Assembly (NCBI GenBank): GCA_930367205.1
Contig: OV884009.1
Span: 96,369,189 to 96,433,188, forward strand
Direction of reading: 5' to 3'
Origin: Acanthosoma haemorrhoidale
Taxonomy: Eukaryota > Arthropoda > Insecta > Hemiptera > Acanthosomatidae
Length of the DNA: 64,000 bases
The translations under genes were made by a program, and so were the position numbers. Below, piece after piece: positions 1 through 11,010 of this stretch. The notes beneath the pieces are model-generated. The model was not told the origin of the DNA and did no database searches. It was given only the letters and a program-made list of their open reading frames with translations. Within the stretch, counting starts at the first letter, position 1, and each line of letters starts with the position of its first letter.

Positions 1-315
1 CAGAATGCTTTGCTTCACCCTACACACGGGCGCTGCTCTCAGCGACTCGGCGTCTCCTTTGGTTATAAGGTCTTCTGCTCGTTTTCCTTATATTCGGGTC
101 ATCAGCCTGTCGCCTCCCTTCAGAAAGTGGTTCAGTTCCCCGATCTCTCCTGCAAATCTCTCCAGTTCAGAAATCGATTTTCTCACGTCTAGGGCCTTAA
201 TTGCTTGAATTTTCATCCACGCCATAGTATTAGCGTGAGCGGCTGCCATAGTTGTCTGGGGCAGCTGTGGTATATCCGCTGCTGCGTTGAGCACCCCTGG
301 TGCTCCATCCAGCAT
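1..315 (-). pseudogene. Ty3/Gypsy gag N-terminal fragment, runs off left edge
   Basis: The - strand frame opens at 315 with an N-terminus (Ala-rich, then QLPQTTMAAAH and ERFAGE) that closely matches the gag starts at 59,348 and 60,878, so this is the same Gypsy family. Gag is the retrotransposon nucleocapsid precursor and forms cytoplasmic particles. A stop codon at about 85-87 replaces the Glu codon seen in the sister copy, after which the frame continues as gag to the window edge. That makes this a nonsense-mutated copy. The rest of the element lies left of the window. Confidence 0.75.
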
Positions 316-800
316 ATTCCCGCAATAGAAGAGAAATCAAAGAAAGAAAAATTGTATACGAGAGACGAAATAAAAGAGAGAAAAAAACGATCGCTTTCGA
401 CACCAGTTATTCACGGCTGTGTAAGATCTGAAAAATAAAAGGAAAAGAGGAACAAAAGACTAACTCAAGTTCTCGAAATAGACTGTTTTATTTCTATCCG
501 TAATCCGACATATACAGGATCATGGGATGTTTACGTCCCATGATCGTATTAGTTTCCAATACAGAGCTGTCTCTGACTTTAACTCCCCCCTGGCAGTTCC
601 CTCCATCCGTCAGGAACTTAACAGGGGGCTATCTACAATTGATAGAGTATCGTGCCCCGATACTCTTTGCGGACAATACAATATTGCCTTACATCATAAA
701 ACAAAAAAAAACAACAGAAACCTTATCACTTCATACACAGACTAAAAATAGTACAACCGAAAACTAAAACAAACAAAAAAAAAATTAACAAAACGAGGTT
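316..800 (-). repeat. Leader/LTR region of the left-edge Gypsy element
   Basis: This non-coding stretch lies upstream of the gag fragment. Bases 481-560 (TTTTATT signal, then GGATCATGGGATGTTTACG) have a diverged counterpart at 59,525-59,600 upstream of another gag of the same family, which marks it as shared LTR/leader DNA. Its exact LTR ends cannot be fixed because the partner LTR is outside the window. The short ORFs in it are not supported. Confidence 0.5.
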
Positions 801-1639
801 TGGTGCCACACTCTACCAAAGAGCTGCGTAACATCAAGAAATACACAAGATCCATGAAATAAATTGATAAAGTTCGTAAGAACATGATTCTGACCAGAGA
901 TCGACTATGTCAGGGTGTTTGTTCATCCAACATGTTTGTTGTATGTCAAGGGGGTGTAGGCCAGTAGGTAGGTTTAAAAGGAGAGAGGCATTTTTAGTGA
1001 AGATAGGCAAAGACAGACTTGAAGAACTTCACTGCGAGTTCGATGATCTACATCCAAATGCCGGATGTTTGGCAGCGAAATCTTCTACCATGATACGGGG
1101 ACCTAGGGATAATATATAACATTGGAGATTATTATTAGTAGAGCAATACCAATGTTTTAGCTTTGTAGTAATATTGTAAGTTAGCCTCTGTTTTAAAGAA
1201 GTCCGTTTGAGCTCCATTGTAGAATGGATAGAAATTTGTAGGGCGGGGAATCATGATCGGGAGGTGGGGCCTGACAGCCTTTATTTTTTGTAATATTTCA
1301 GTAAGTTGGATAATTAATGGTTGTAATTTGGGTCAAGCTGTTGGTTATTGCTATTATATTGTAGTATGATTCAAGTGGTTGAGGAATATGAGAATAATTA
1401 AGTTGCTGTTGGAGTCTAGTAGCAGAAGCGTAAGACCTGTGCGCATAGCTGCTGGTAGGTGAATGGAGAGGGCGAGGTTGTACAAGTTTCTTAATCCACT
1501 AGTGGGCCTGTTAAATTACTGTTGCTAGACAATGGATCGGTCCAAATCACTCCAGCTCAATTTCCAGTAGACCAATGGGAACATCAGAGTAACGTTATAG
1601 AAAATAAAAATGAAATCAACAACACTCTCGTTGTCGGGA
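801..1639. other. No recognisable feature
   Basis: AT-rich DNA between the Gypsy leader and the R1-like fragment. Two ORFs of 60-70 codons occur here, but they show no domain, no codon pattern and no repeat relationship that I can recognise. Confidence 0.6.
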
Positions 1640-3537
1640 CCAGTTTTGTCGGGAGGACCTGGCGACCTGTTATATCGGGTGGAGAGGGGATAAACTAGTG
1701 GTATCCTCCCTCTACCTCCCCAATGACCTGGACCCGTTGGAGCTGCTTGGGACGCTGGAGGAATGTGCCAGGCAAAGAGGACGCAGGGAGTTCCTCATTG
1801 GTGGAGACTTCAACGCCTGGCACACAGCGTGGGGTTCCACACATACTACAAGGAGGGCGGTCGTGGTGGCGAACTTTGCAGCTGCTAACCAGATGATAAT
1901 TATGAACAAAGAGCAAGGACCGCCGACGTTTACGGGGGCGCAAGGTAGCAGCTGGATAGACATCACCATGTCCTCGACCCCCCTCGCAGACGTATTGAAA
2001 ATTGGAGAGTATCCGCCGAGACCAGCAGTGACCACAACTCCATCTCCTTCGATGTGGTCACCGGGGCGCCAGCACAGGAAACAGGCGCCCAAGGATATGT
2101 CACGCGGGGAGTCAGGTGGTCCGCCTTTCAGATCCAGCTGGAGGGAAGACTAGTGGACGACGACTGGGCTATCCTAGGGGATGATCCCCTGCATTTGGAT
2201 AGCCCTGACAGTAAGGTAGCGTCCCTCACTGCGGCCATGAGGGATGTTGCGGAAGCGACCCTCCAGCGAAGGAAGCCCAGGAAAAGGTGTAACCCATGGT
2301 GGACGCCCGCCCTTACATCGGCCAAGAGAGAGCTCTACAGGGCGAGGCGAGCGTTCCAGAAGTGTAGGAACCAGCTGGTCCGGGAGGCCCTACAGGCCCG
2401 ACACAGGTCCCTCCGGAGGGAAACCTGGGACGAGTTCGTCCAACGCGAGTCGGAGAAGAACCCCTGGGGTATTCCGTACCGAGTGGCGATGGCCAGAGGT
2501 GGCCAGTCCAAAACACTCGCCGCGTTTGACATCTCCTCTGCTTTTGACAGGGTGTGGTGGCCCTACATCATGAGGGAATTGCAGGAACTGGAAGCCCCGA
2601 GCAATTTGTACGAGCTCGTGGGCAGCTACCTTAGCGGACGTAGGGCGGTCATCAGAGGTGTGTCCTACGACGTCGAAGCACCAGTGGAGCGAGGGTGTCC
2701 CCAAGTTCTGCAAGCTCAGTTCTGGCCCCTGCCCTTTGGAAGTTAGTTTTTAACAAGGTCCTCGTGACCCTAAAAGACCTCGTGACCCTCGTGGGTTCCC
2801 CGCGGTCGCATATGTGGACGACCTTGCGGCGACCATCGTGGGGAAATCACGAGCCGAGGTAGTAAGAAGAGCGTGTGCCTGTGCCAATTTGGTCAAGGAG
2901 TGGTGCGCCAGAATGAAGATGACCATGGCTGCGGAGAAAATAACAGCGACGTTGATACGGGGCAAGTTGGACCGTGCCCACCCTATGTGGTTGGAAATAG
3001 AAGGAAGAAGAGTTAGGGTGGGCACGGAAGTAACGTACCTGGGGGTGAGACTGGGGAAAAGATTAAGCATCTCTCCCCACATCAAATATCTCGGAGACAG
3101 AATCGTTAAAGTGAGTATAGGGGGGGCGATGTGGGGAGTCAAGTTCCCAGTCTCAAGAACCCTCTACCAGGCAGTCATCTTGGGAATTATCAGGTACGCC
3201 TCGCAGTCATGGTCGGCGCACCTTAACAAGGGCCAGATGCACGCCCTGAAAAGGATTCAGAGAGCGGCTTTGATAAGGGTCACGAGGTCCTATAGGACGG
3301 TGTCTCAGGACGCGGTGGAGGTATTGGCAGCGGCGGCACCAGTAGACCTGGTCCTCCTGGAGCAGCGCCTCAGGTTGAAGATGAAGAGAGGGCACATTGA
3401 AGATCTTCCACCTCCTCTACGGAGAAGAATTGAGGAGGAGCCTGGGAGGTGGAAGGCCCTCATAGGCGAATGGACAATAGAGGCCTGGGGCGCCAGGTGG
3501 ACTGGCACGACCAAGGGGAGCACCCTGAGGAAGTGAG
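1640..3537 (+). mobile_element. R1-like non-LTR retrotransposon, 5'-truncated ORF2 (endonuclease + RT)
   Basis: The fragment opens inside an APE-type endonuclease (GGDFNAWHTAWGS, about 1,800-1,840; SDHNSISF, about 2,027-2,050). It then passes through a basic linker into an RT with AFDISSAFDRVWW (about 2,520-2,560) and the catalytic YVDDL (about 2,808-2,822), and ends in a typical R1-clade C-terminal domain (2,814-3,536). Frames shift near 2,020 and again near 2,710-2,800. The N-terminal part of the RT is missing: the linker runs straight into the A motif near 2,518. The element is therefore dead. R1 relatives copy themselves by target-primed reverse transcription, but no rDNA target lies nearby. 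GC is higher than in the flanks. The 3' end abuts the BEL element without a spacer. Confidence 0.8.
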
Positions 3538-4342
3538 TGGCCACATGATGCATGAGCTTAGCAAGCAGATGGGCGCCGCATAGCTCCAAGCGGGGAAGGG
3601 TAACCGCCTTGCACGGTGCTATTTTGGATTCGGCAGCTAAGAGATGAACAGGAAGATGACCAGATGAAGACGATGTGTGGAGATAGACGACAGCGGCATA
3701 GCCGGATTCAGAAGCGTCACAAAATCCGACTAGGCGATGAACAGACGATGGAGACGCTTCAGGAATAAAACGCGGTATACGTACCTCCGAAAGAGAAGGT
3801 AGTTGCTCCTGAAAGTTCAGCCAGGGAACGGCCCACTCTTGGGGCAATCCTCGGTCCCAATCCAGGTGAAGCAGGCACAGACGACGGAAGAGGATCTTGG
3901 CTGAGAAGGTGACTGGTGAAAGCCAGCCAAGGGGATCGAAGATTCGAGCCATTTGGCTCAGTACGGTGCGTTTAGTGAGTGCGGATTCAGTCAGTCGCAC
4001 GGAGTAGAGGAAGTGGTCAGACATGGGATTCCAGCCGAGTCCTAAGATTTTTAGGACAGGATCGCGATCAAGCAACAGAGGATCAGCAGAGGAAAGCTCA
4101 CGGCAGTGATCAAATGGAATTCCCTGCAACAGAGGGCGATGATTTGTAGCCCATTTTCGCAGCTCAAACCCGCCCGCCATGAGCTGATCTTGCACCTGAT
4201 GGCGCAGATTGGCGGCCTCAACTTCTGATGAGCTTCCGGTCAGGAGGTCGTCAACGTACACTTCCTCCAACAGCACGAGCTGAGCCTCAGGATATCTGGC
4301 TCCTTCGTCATAAACTAGCTGCCGAAGTGTACGAAGGGCCAA
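3531..4342 (-). pseudogene. BEL/Pao pol: RT C-terminus and RNase H
   Basis: The - strand frame reads from the RT catalytic box YVDDLLTG through the BEL/Pao-specific linker (ARIFDPLGWLSPV) into RNase H (GFCDASESGYAAVVY; LPRLELCGAHLLAKLM). It is cut at about 3,531, where the R1-like fragment starts on the other strand, so the integrase and 3' LTR are lost. The segment continues the RT N-terminal frame at 4,315-4,788, separated by a frameshift near 4,378. Pol of BEL/Pao elements makes cDNA from genomic RNA in cytoplasmic particles. Family assignment is secure; the protein is not functional. Confidence 0.88.
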
Positions 4343-4788
4343 ATAAGGAGCAGACGAAACCCCATAAGTGACTGTCTGCGAACGATTCGCTGATAATCCC
4401 GGTGTTCCGGATTTACAAGAATCTGTCGATACATCTGCCTGATGTCGGCTGTAAAGACAAATTGATGTAGCCGGAATCGTAACAGAAGAATGGCGATATC
4501 AGCTTGAAGCTTTGGTCCGGTTAACAGAAGATCATTGAGGGACTTGCCGTTAGAGGAAGCGCACGAGGCGTTGAAGACCACACGAATTTTGGTAGGAGGA
4601 TCATCTGGTCGATGAACCGGATGATGAGGGATGTAATAAGGTTCATATGGAGAAGGGTTGGCGGATTCCGCTACTACCTCCATATGGCCGCTGTCCAAGT
4701 AATCTCGCATGAAGTCGTGATAGGCGGCACGGAGTTCCGGCTGCTTACCGAGGCGATGTTCTAAACGGCTGAATTGCCGCTTGGCCAC
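4315..4788 (-). pseudogene. BEL/Pao pol: RT N-terminal part
   Basis: The - strand frame holds the start of the RT palm and fingers: KIRVVFNAS, then SLNDLLLTGP, and the first catalytic Asp region FTADIRQMYRQI. These are diagnostic of BEL/Pao. The frame drifts after IVRRQ near 4,378, where the real sequence moves into the frame of the downstream RT segment. A frameshift also separates it from the protease region further upstream. Confidence 0.87.
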
Positions 4789-4800
4789 GTTAACTGACGT

Positions 4801-5538
4801 TCAAAGATCACGAGAAGCGAGGGGAAGATCCACGATGTAACGCCCAGTAGGAGAGCGATGGACGCCTGAAAGTTTTCGGAACCTTGTCAAGCTCCCAAAA
4901 CATACGGACAATGTCAGTGAGACTCTCATCCGGAAAATGGGCCTTAGCTGGAAGATAGATGATAGAATCTTGGACAGGGCTTTCAGAGACGGCATCAGAG
5001 GATTGCAAGACTAGAGAAGATTCTGGCGTCGTAGGCGCATGATCAGTGGGATGGCAATCAGATGAGCGGGGAGAGTCTGAACAAAAGCCAGATGAAACAG
5101 AAGGGTCAGATGGATTTGAGGCGAGCAGATGACCAGATGTTTCCGCAGGATGGGAAAGCGATTTCGAACCAGATGACTGAGGAGAGGATGATCGAGGCCA
5201 AAAATTAGGCGAGTTAGAAGAGCTGATGCCTGCCTTGATACGCTTATTGCGTGATTGGCGACGAGTGCTGCCATCAACTGTGCCAAGAGCGAAGGGGACA
5301 TGACAGAGATGGCTTTCGATGGCGAGCATAGGGACCAAGAAACACCCATCCTAGGGTGGTTCGAATGGCACCAGGGAGCTCAGCGGTAGGCGATAATGTT
5401 TCTGGGAGAATCAGGAATGGAAGCACATCTGAGCCCAGGAGGATGTCAATCGTTCGAGGACGATAAAACAAATGATCGGCAAAATTGAGCCGGGTTAACT
5501 CCGGCCAATGGCATCGAAACTCCCTAGATGGCAGCGGG
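4801..5538 (-). pseudogene. BEL/Pao protease-region remnant
   Basis: Three - strand frames in succession (5,274-5,471, then 5,011-5,349 and 4,808-5,338) carry the region between gag and RT. The stretch IDILLGSDVLPFLI and the following TTLGWVFLGP are typical of the aspartic-protease-like domain (DUF1758 type) of BEL/Pao polyproteins. Ser/Pro-rich low-complexity sequence follows. Multiple frameshifts make the domain non-functional. Confidence 0.7.
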
Positions 5539-6821
5539 TCAATGAGTGTATCGATGACATAGGCCTTGACCTTGAAATATGGGGGTCACCCTGATGGAAT
5601 AAGGTGACGTAAGCATATCCTCGGACACGAATCGGATTCGCATTGCTGAGGGTGCGCAGATGCATTGGATCGGACCGTGGACGAAGATGCCTTGAATAGC
5701 CTTGAATGTGGGGCATTGGCGAATGGAATGGGCCTTAACGTCACAATAGGCACAAGTAGCCGGGATCGAAGCACATGAGTGAGATGGAGGCGCCGAGGTG
5801 TAGACAGAACGACGAGCAGACGAATTGTTTTGTGTAGAGCGCACGGGTGACTTGGAACGCTGAGTGTGCTGTTTGAAGGCAGGCGATGACGGGTGAAACC
5901 GACTAGGCGACTTGAGTTTGGATGACGGAGGGCAAGGAGTGCTTTCCAGCACTCGTAGTTGCTGATTAGCGAACTTCAACAGGGTGTCTATAGACGGAAA
6001 TTCATTCGTTGTCAACTGCTGTTCGAAACGCTGACGAGAATCCTCGTCAAGCCTTTGGACGCTCATTGAGAACAACAAAAAATCGGCTAAATCGTCAATG
6101 GGCAAGGATTTGAGCGCATGAATAGCATTTTGATGGGTGGCGATAAAGCCTTTTAGATGCTCAATAGAGGTGGTAGAAGATGCGGGATAGTGCGAAATTT
6201 TCATCAAATACATTTGAGCCAAACGACGATTATTTTTAAATCGTTGTCGCAGGGCTCGATAGGCAAGCGGATAATGAGCAGCGCTGTGCTCGAAAATGGA
6301 GATGACAGCTGCCGCTTCATCGGAGACAGAATATCGTAGAAAAAGGAATTTCTGAGCGTCCGGCAAGGACGCGTTGTCGTGAACTAGTGAGTCATATAAG
6401 GCGATAAATTCAGGCCAGCGTTCAATTTGACCTTTGAACGTTGGCAGCTGAATACGTGGAAGAGGATGATCAACAGAGGGAGTGCTAGTCGTATGATTCG
6501 GTGCGTGGTCCCTAGACAACTGTTTACATCTCATACGAATGGCCAAGATCAATTCGAAATAGGCGGGATGTTCAGACGGATTGGCGGGTCGTTGACCGCC
6601 GGTAGCTGACTAACTGTCTGGACGTACCGGCTGTCCGCCTCAAGAAATTCAGACTTGAGCTCTTTCAATTCATCGAGACAGGCCTCCGCCTAGGGGTAAT
6701 CCATCGACTGAAGTTCCTTAACTGTGTCATGGATTTTCCTGACTGCGGCGAGTAGTAGGTCACGCTCTGTTTTGAGGGCAATTGAGTTAGCCTGCAATTT
6801 CTCGGTGGCTGTTTGGCCCAT
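5539..6821 (-). pseudogene. BEL/Pao gag (DUF1759-type)
   Basis: The likely start is ATG at 6,821-6,819, giving an N-terminal coiled-coil-like segment. This is cut by an in-frame TAG at about 6,688 and shifts frame near 6,600. The long frame 5,539-6,552 carries the gag core: LPTFKGQIERWPEF, FLRYSVSDEAAAVI and LKGFIATHQNAIHAL. A Ser/Pro/basic tail and a Cys-rich segment (CAYCDVKAHSIRQCP) like a nucleic-acid-binding knuckle follow. The gag core is the best preserved part of this element. Confidence 0.85.
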
Positions 6822-7186
6822 GATGAAATATTAAATGACTGTCAGAACATAAAAGGACACGAGGGAAAAGAAACAAAAAAAATAGAGAGTAGAAAAAATA
6901 AATGAAGGTAACCAATTAAATTAAATTCAAGGAAAATTGAAATTAAATTAGAATTAAAATTAAAATTAAAGAAGGCGAAGAAAGAAATTAACATGAAAAT
7001 TGAAATTTCAAAACAAAATAAAATGAAATCGAATTGACGTTAAAATTCGGATTCGACATTAAAATTAAAATTTAAATTGCAGTTCAAATTGAATTTAAGA
7101 TTATAATCAGAGGGGATAAGGCGATAGGATAAACTGCTAGTGTCGATAAGGAGATAATAGAAGGTATCCAAAAGTCTAAAGTTCAG
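6822..7186 (-). other. BEL/Pao untranslated leader
   Basis: A leader of about 365 bases lies between the primer-binding site and the gag start. It is dominated by simple AAATTAAA/AAATTGAA-like repeats (6,900-7,110), which look like slippage-expanded sequence. No ORF is expected here. Confidence 0.6.
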
Positions 7187-7205
7187 TTCCCGGGTTTCGG
7201 CACCA
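7187..7205 (-). promoter_or_regulatory. Primer-binding site of the BEL/Pao element
   Basis: The + strand reads TTCCCGGGTTTCGGCACCA, which looks like the 3' end of a tRNA finishing in CCA. Its complement on the - strand sits immediately downstream of the LTR, exactly where a minus-strand primer site belongs. Confidence 0.75.
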
Positions 7206-7209
7206 AAAA

Positions 7210-7777
7210 TGTAAATCCGACTCTCGAAAGTTACGGTAGATGAACTTTCCGAGAGCTCGTGATTTACACCCACAGGGAAATAAAAGGTGAAAAGAATCAT
7301 GGGGCGAAATAGGTGAATAAATGAAAGAAAACTTACCAAGTCCGGAGTCGTCCCTGCCACTAGGTGACCATCCGAAGCTGGGTCGCAAGCGATGTTTTTC
7401 TCGACGAAGAGATGTGAGGAGGTTGGGAATAATGAGAGGATATGTCGAACCAACACCGCTGGCCGATGACTCCAGATGGAAACAGAAGATTACACAGATG
7501 ATCGACCACTGACTTGGTCATAGTCTAACGGAGAAGTGAGAGAGAGGGGAGGGGCCACCAAGATAGGACTTTCGATCGATCGGATGGGCGAAAACTATCG
7601 ATTATTTTCCCCCAGGGCCACCGTAACAGCCGACGTCGATCTCGACACAACCCCCGCCGCCACGAAAATTCACGGCAGCCACACACGCCCGAACTGTGTG
7701 GTTGGGATCTGAGGAGGATGTGGATGTAGACGGTGGCGTCGCTTGCTGTTCTGCACATAATTGACTGCTCACCAACA
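7210..7777 (-). repeat. 5' LTR of the BEL/Pao element
   Basis: On the - strand this block starts TGTTGGTGAGCAG and ends GGATTTACA, giving the TG...CA ends of an LTR, and it abuts the primer-binding site. The boundaries are inferred from these ends and from the position of the primer site. The partner LTR was lost with the truncated 3' end of the element, so no target-site duplication can be tested. Confidence 0.65.
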
Positions 7778-8689
7778 GCAAATATAATTATATAAAATTG
7801 TATGCAACTAGGTGGGGGCTTGAAAAGAACGTTTTCTTGCTCCCTGTCAAATCATCAAATACAGTTTCGCAAAACAATTGTAATCCTATGGTATATGGTT
7901 CAATTTTTAAGATATGGTATTGTTTACAGTTGTTAATCTGTACTAACCTTTTGGTTAATTTGTTATTTATTAAGAATTAGTTGAAATAAAAATGTGGAAT
8001 ATTGAACATTTACTTACGAAGGGCAGTACGTTATGTATTGTATATCATAAACACTGAACTCTTGTAGCATTCCTTTAGTTGCGTATTTAGTCACTACAAG
8101 CTTTAGTAATTTTTTGTTTCGCATGGCCTTCTCACGGTTCTTTCTTGTCATGAGGCTTTTACAATATTCTTTATCTGACATACGTGCGTGTCTAATTGCA
8201 AGAAATAAACGAAAATATTTGAAAGGAGTCTTTATACAATGGTCTATATTACTACAATTAAATTTTTTATCGATTCCTGTAATAAAATTGAATGAGAATA
8301 TATAGTTTAGTTTGGGACCTGTCCGTTAAGAATAACAAAAATGTAAACTAATATAGAGTGGCAGTCTGGTGGGGTAGTTGGTAAAGTAATGAATCCATAT
8401 AATTATGTTTTAAACGAATTACTTACAACTGAAAAAATAACTAATAAAATATGAAATAATAAGCTTTTGCGAAAAACATATTTTAATGTCTTCATTTTAG
8501 TGACAATAATATTTTAAGATTAGACCAATCTAAAACCATAAGAGATAATGAATGAATGAACAAACAAAAATTAAACATTGTAAGCAGAATTTAGTTGGTA
8601 CTGGGAAAGTACAGAAAGTAGCTAGTTGGAGGTATTGAATTCCATAAGTTGTATGCATGGACGAGAAAGGATTCATGATTTCTTATTTA
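7778..8689. other. AT-rich region, mostly featureless
   Basis: No transposon protein or repeat is recognised here apart from the possible exon at 8,018-8,191. Base composition is strongly AT-biased. Confidence 0.5.
8018..8191 (-). CDS. Possible internal exon of a host gene (weak)
   Basis: On the - strand a 174-base segment is open through 57 codons. It is preceded by a pyrimidine-rich acceptor ending TTGCAATTAG at 8,192 and followed by a GTAAGT donor (8,012-8,017). The translation is Lys/Arg-rich (for example SLMTRKNREKAMRNKK) and matches nothing I recognise. A stop-free stretch this long in such AT-rich DNA, with good splice signals at both ends, suggests an exon. A chance ORF or a decayed element is equally possible. 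Confidence 0.3.
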
Positions 8690-9790
8690 TGAGATGTTTA
8701 TTAAAATTTTCTTTTACAGCATTAATAATTGGGATATATGAATTCATTTATACTTATGTACAGTTTTCGTTCATACACATTATTCCCAGGAGCCCCTTCG
8801 GCAAGCTGATGGAAGGGCCAGGAGCAGCAGGCTCCCCCCACCTTTACCTACCGTTTCACCATGAACCGAAGACTAGGGTGAGAGGAAGAGAGCCACAAAT
8901 GCTCAAGGCATGAGTGGGGATGATGACCAGTGCGAGGATTGCTTTTTTATCAACAAAAGTTGCCAGGGACGTGCTGGGAAAAACAGGGATGTAAATGGTG
9001 TAAGAGTAAATAGGAATGGATAGAGGGTGGTGCCTGGAGGAACTCGTGCTTGAATTGTATTATAGTTGGAATATTTTGATCCACAATGTACTAAAAAAAC
9101 CGGGGTTTGCAGATAGGATTAAAAAAAGGGTTGCGGTAAAGAGATTTTTAGCTTTTTTAGTAAACCTGCGTGGCAGTCGAAAGCCTGAGCTACTTTTAGA
9201 TAAGCACCCGTAAATTCGTGTTTCCTTTCAAGTTCAAAGAATATATGATCAACAACATGGAGGATTAGAGCAGTGGATTGTCCGGAAGGGAAATTGATGG
9301 CTGGGAAGGTTTTAAATTCGATTATCAGGGTCTCATGGGGTCCGCATCAGGGATGGGGTCTCATTAGACGACTTTACATGTTTCCTAAAGAGGGCAATAA
9401 CGGAATATTTTAAAAGAAGTTGCTGGGTACGCTAAGAATACAACTCAATGTATTAGGATAGTAAAACTATTGCTGTTGGTGGGAGTTGTTAAGGTCACAT
9501 TTCTCAGGAGAGAGCACTACAGAGCTCTGATTAAATATAAGAAGCAAACAAGATAAGGAGAGACACAGTCTATAGACGGCGTTGCAAGAGGCAACTTGAT
9601 ATGTTGTACATCTCTTGTATTTGACCGATGATCTTGCTGACATAAGGCACAAACAGCAGGGGATCGGCAAGGCTTCTTACACAGTAGCACGTGACCTTCA
9701 CACTAGGTAGATGGTGATAGTATGATCTACTCTGGCAAAATTCCTGCCAGTTATAGCAATGCACCGTCAAACCTGCCATGCATATTTTTT
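8690..9790 (-). mobile_element. Old, heavily mutated Jockey-group A relic
   Basis: Three blocks align in order with the fuller element at 10,642-15,434. The 3' UTR (8,700-8,950) shares the AATAATTG...CATTTAT and GAGTGGGGATGATG stretches. ORF2 RT sequence (8,950-9,500) is recognisable but full of stops. ORF1 zinc-knuckle sequence (9,570-9,780) reads HCYNWQEFCQSRSYY on the - strand, with Cys/His ligands mutated. The region between RT and ORF1 is deleted. Divergence is much greater than among the B copies, so this is an older insertion. Confidence 0.7.
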
Positions 9791-10633
9791 TTTCCCTGAC
9801 CCTTGTATAACAGAGGTAATTAACCTTATAGAATTTTCCAACACCTAGGGTTTGTTCCTAGTCGACAGTTATAGAAGCACACTCATCCTAAGATGAATAA
9901 AATGATGTCACTTCCCTTCCCTTCCTCTACAACTTTTCTCCCCAAAAGAAATTGTAAATCTTATTCAAAACATTATTGATCTAAATATCCTGGATATGAC
10001 TATTTATGCAGAAGATTATAGGTGATTGTGACCAAGCGGCCCAATTCAATCGATAAATTAGAATTAAACTTAAGGTTTAGGTTAACATTGTGAACTGTAT
10101 ATAGGGTGTGTTCATAAATTGAATAGACGACACTGTCATAAACACAGAATGAAATATATTTACACATGAAATAAATAATAATACAAGAAAAAGTTGCCAC
10201 CCATTGTGAACAATTAATATTAATACTAATAAAAATAACATATTAAGAACTAACTAAAATACTAACTATCAATTGAAATGAATGTTTCAAACTTAATGTC
10301 TATTAATTGGCTAATTTAAATGAATGAAATATATTAGATAACACATCTGTCCCAAAGATTTCGTTGTGAGCTGCGTGTTCAAGATCGTACCCCTCCGGAG
10401 ATACTTCCCAGCTGGAGATAGAAATATGCCCATTTGAATGTTGAAGTCCCGAAATATGTTGATTTGGTCCACAGACGAAGGGGAGAAATAATATTGAATC
10501 ACACCGTATGAGGCTAGAGAGAGGGAATTTAGGAGAGGGGGAAGTAAATGAGAAAGGGGTTCTCTCCGAGCGCGAGAACACACACACGACATTCAATTCG
10601 CGCACATATATAAATAAAACAGACATACTAAAT
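9791..10633. other. No confident feature
   Basis: AT-rich DNA. The longest - strand ORF (10,303-10,626, about 107 codons) has no recognisable domain. It overlaps another open frame and a CA-rich simple stretch, so I do not call it a gene. Confidence 0.5.
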
Positions 10634-10641
10634 AATAATAA
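10634..10641 (+). repeat. Target-site duplication candidate of Jockey A (left)
   Basis: AATAATAA directly precedes the poly-T end of the Jockey-A element. The same eight bases follow its 5' end at 15,435-15,442. The sequence is low complexity, so chance is possible. Confidence 0.45.
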
Positions 10642-10657
10642 TTTTTTTTTTTTTTTT

Positions 10658-11010
10658 GGATAAAAATATTGAAAAAAAAAATTTTATTGAAAAAATTACA
10701 ATTTGCCTTTTCCAGCATTAATAATTGTGCTGAGAGATCATTCATACCTTATATACAATTCCATTCATACCTATATACAGTCCATTCATACCTATATACA
10801 TACAGATTCAGCCCAGGAGCCCCCCCGCCCCCGAAGCCAATCCCCCAGCAAGCTGGCGGAAAGGCCGGAAGCAGCGAAGCTCCCCCCGCCCCCTCTCCGG
10901 CCGTGGCGCCATCCGGCGCAGGCCACAGAGAGGGCAAGAGAGCCACACACGCTCAGGACATGAGTGGGGATGATGGCCAGTGCCAGGACCCCATGACATA
11001 GAATGTATAT
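10658..11010 (-). other. 3' UTR of Jockey A
   Basis: GC-rich non-coding tail between the ORF2 stop and the poly-A tract. It includes GTATATAGGTATGAATG-like short tandem repeats at 10,750-10,800 and a polyadenylation signal. The same tail is recognisable at 8,700-8,950 and as a scrap at 16,865-16,921, which confirms that it belongs to the element. The + strand ORFs here are shadows. Confidence 0.75.

Noticed and set aside
10303..10626. 107-codon - strand ORF
   Set aside because: No domain, overlaps another open frame, includes a CA repeat; no support.
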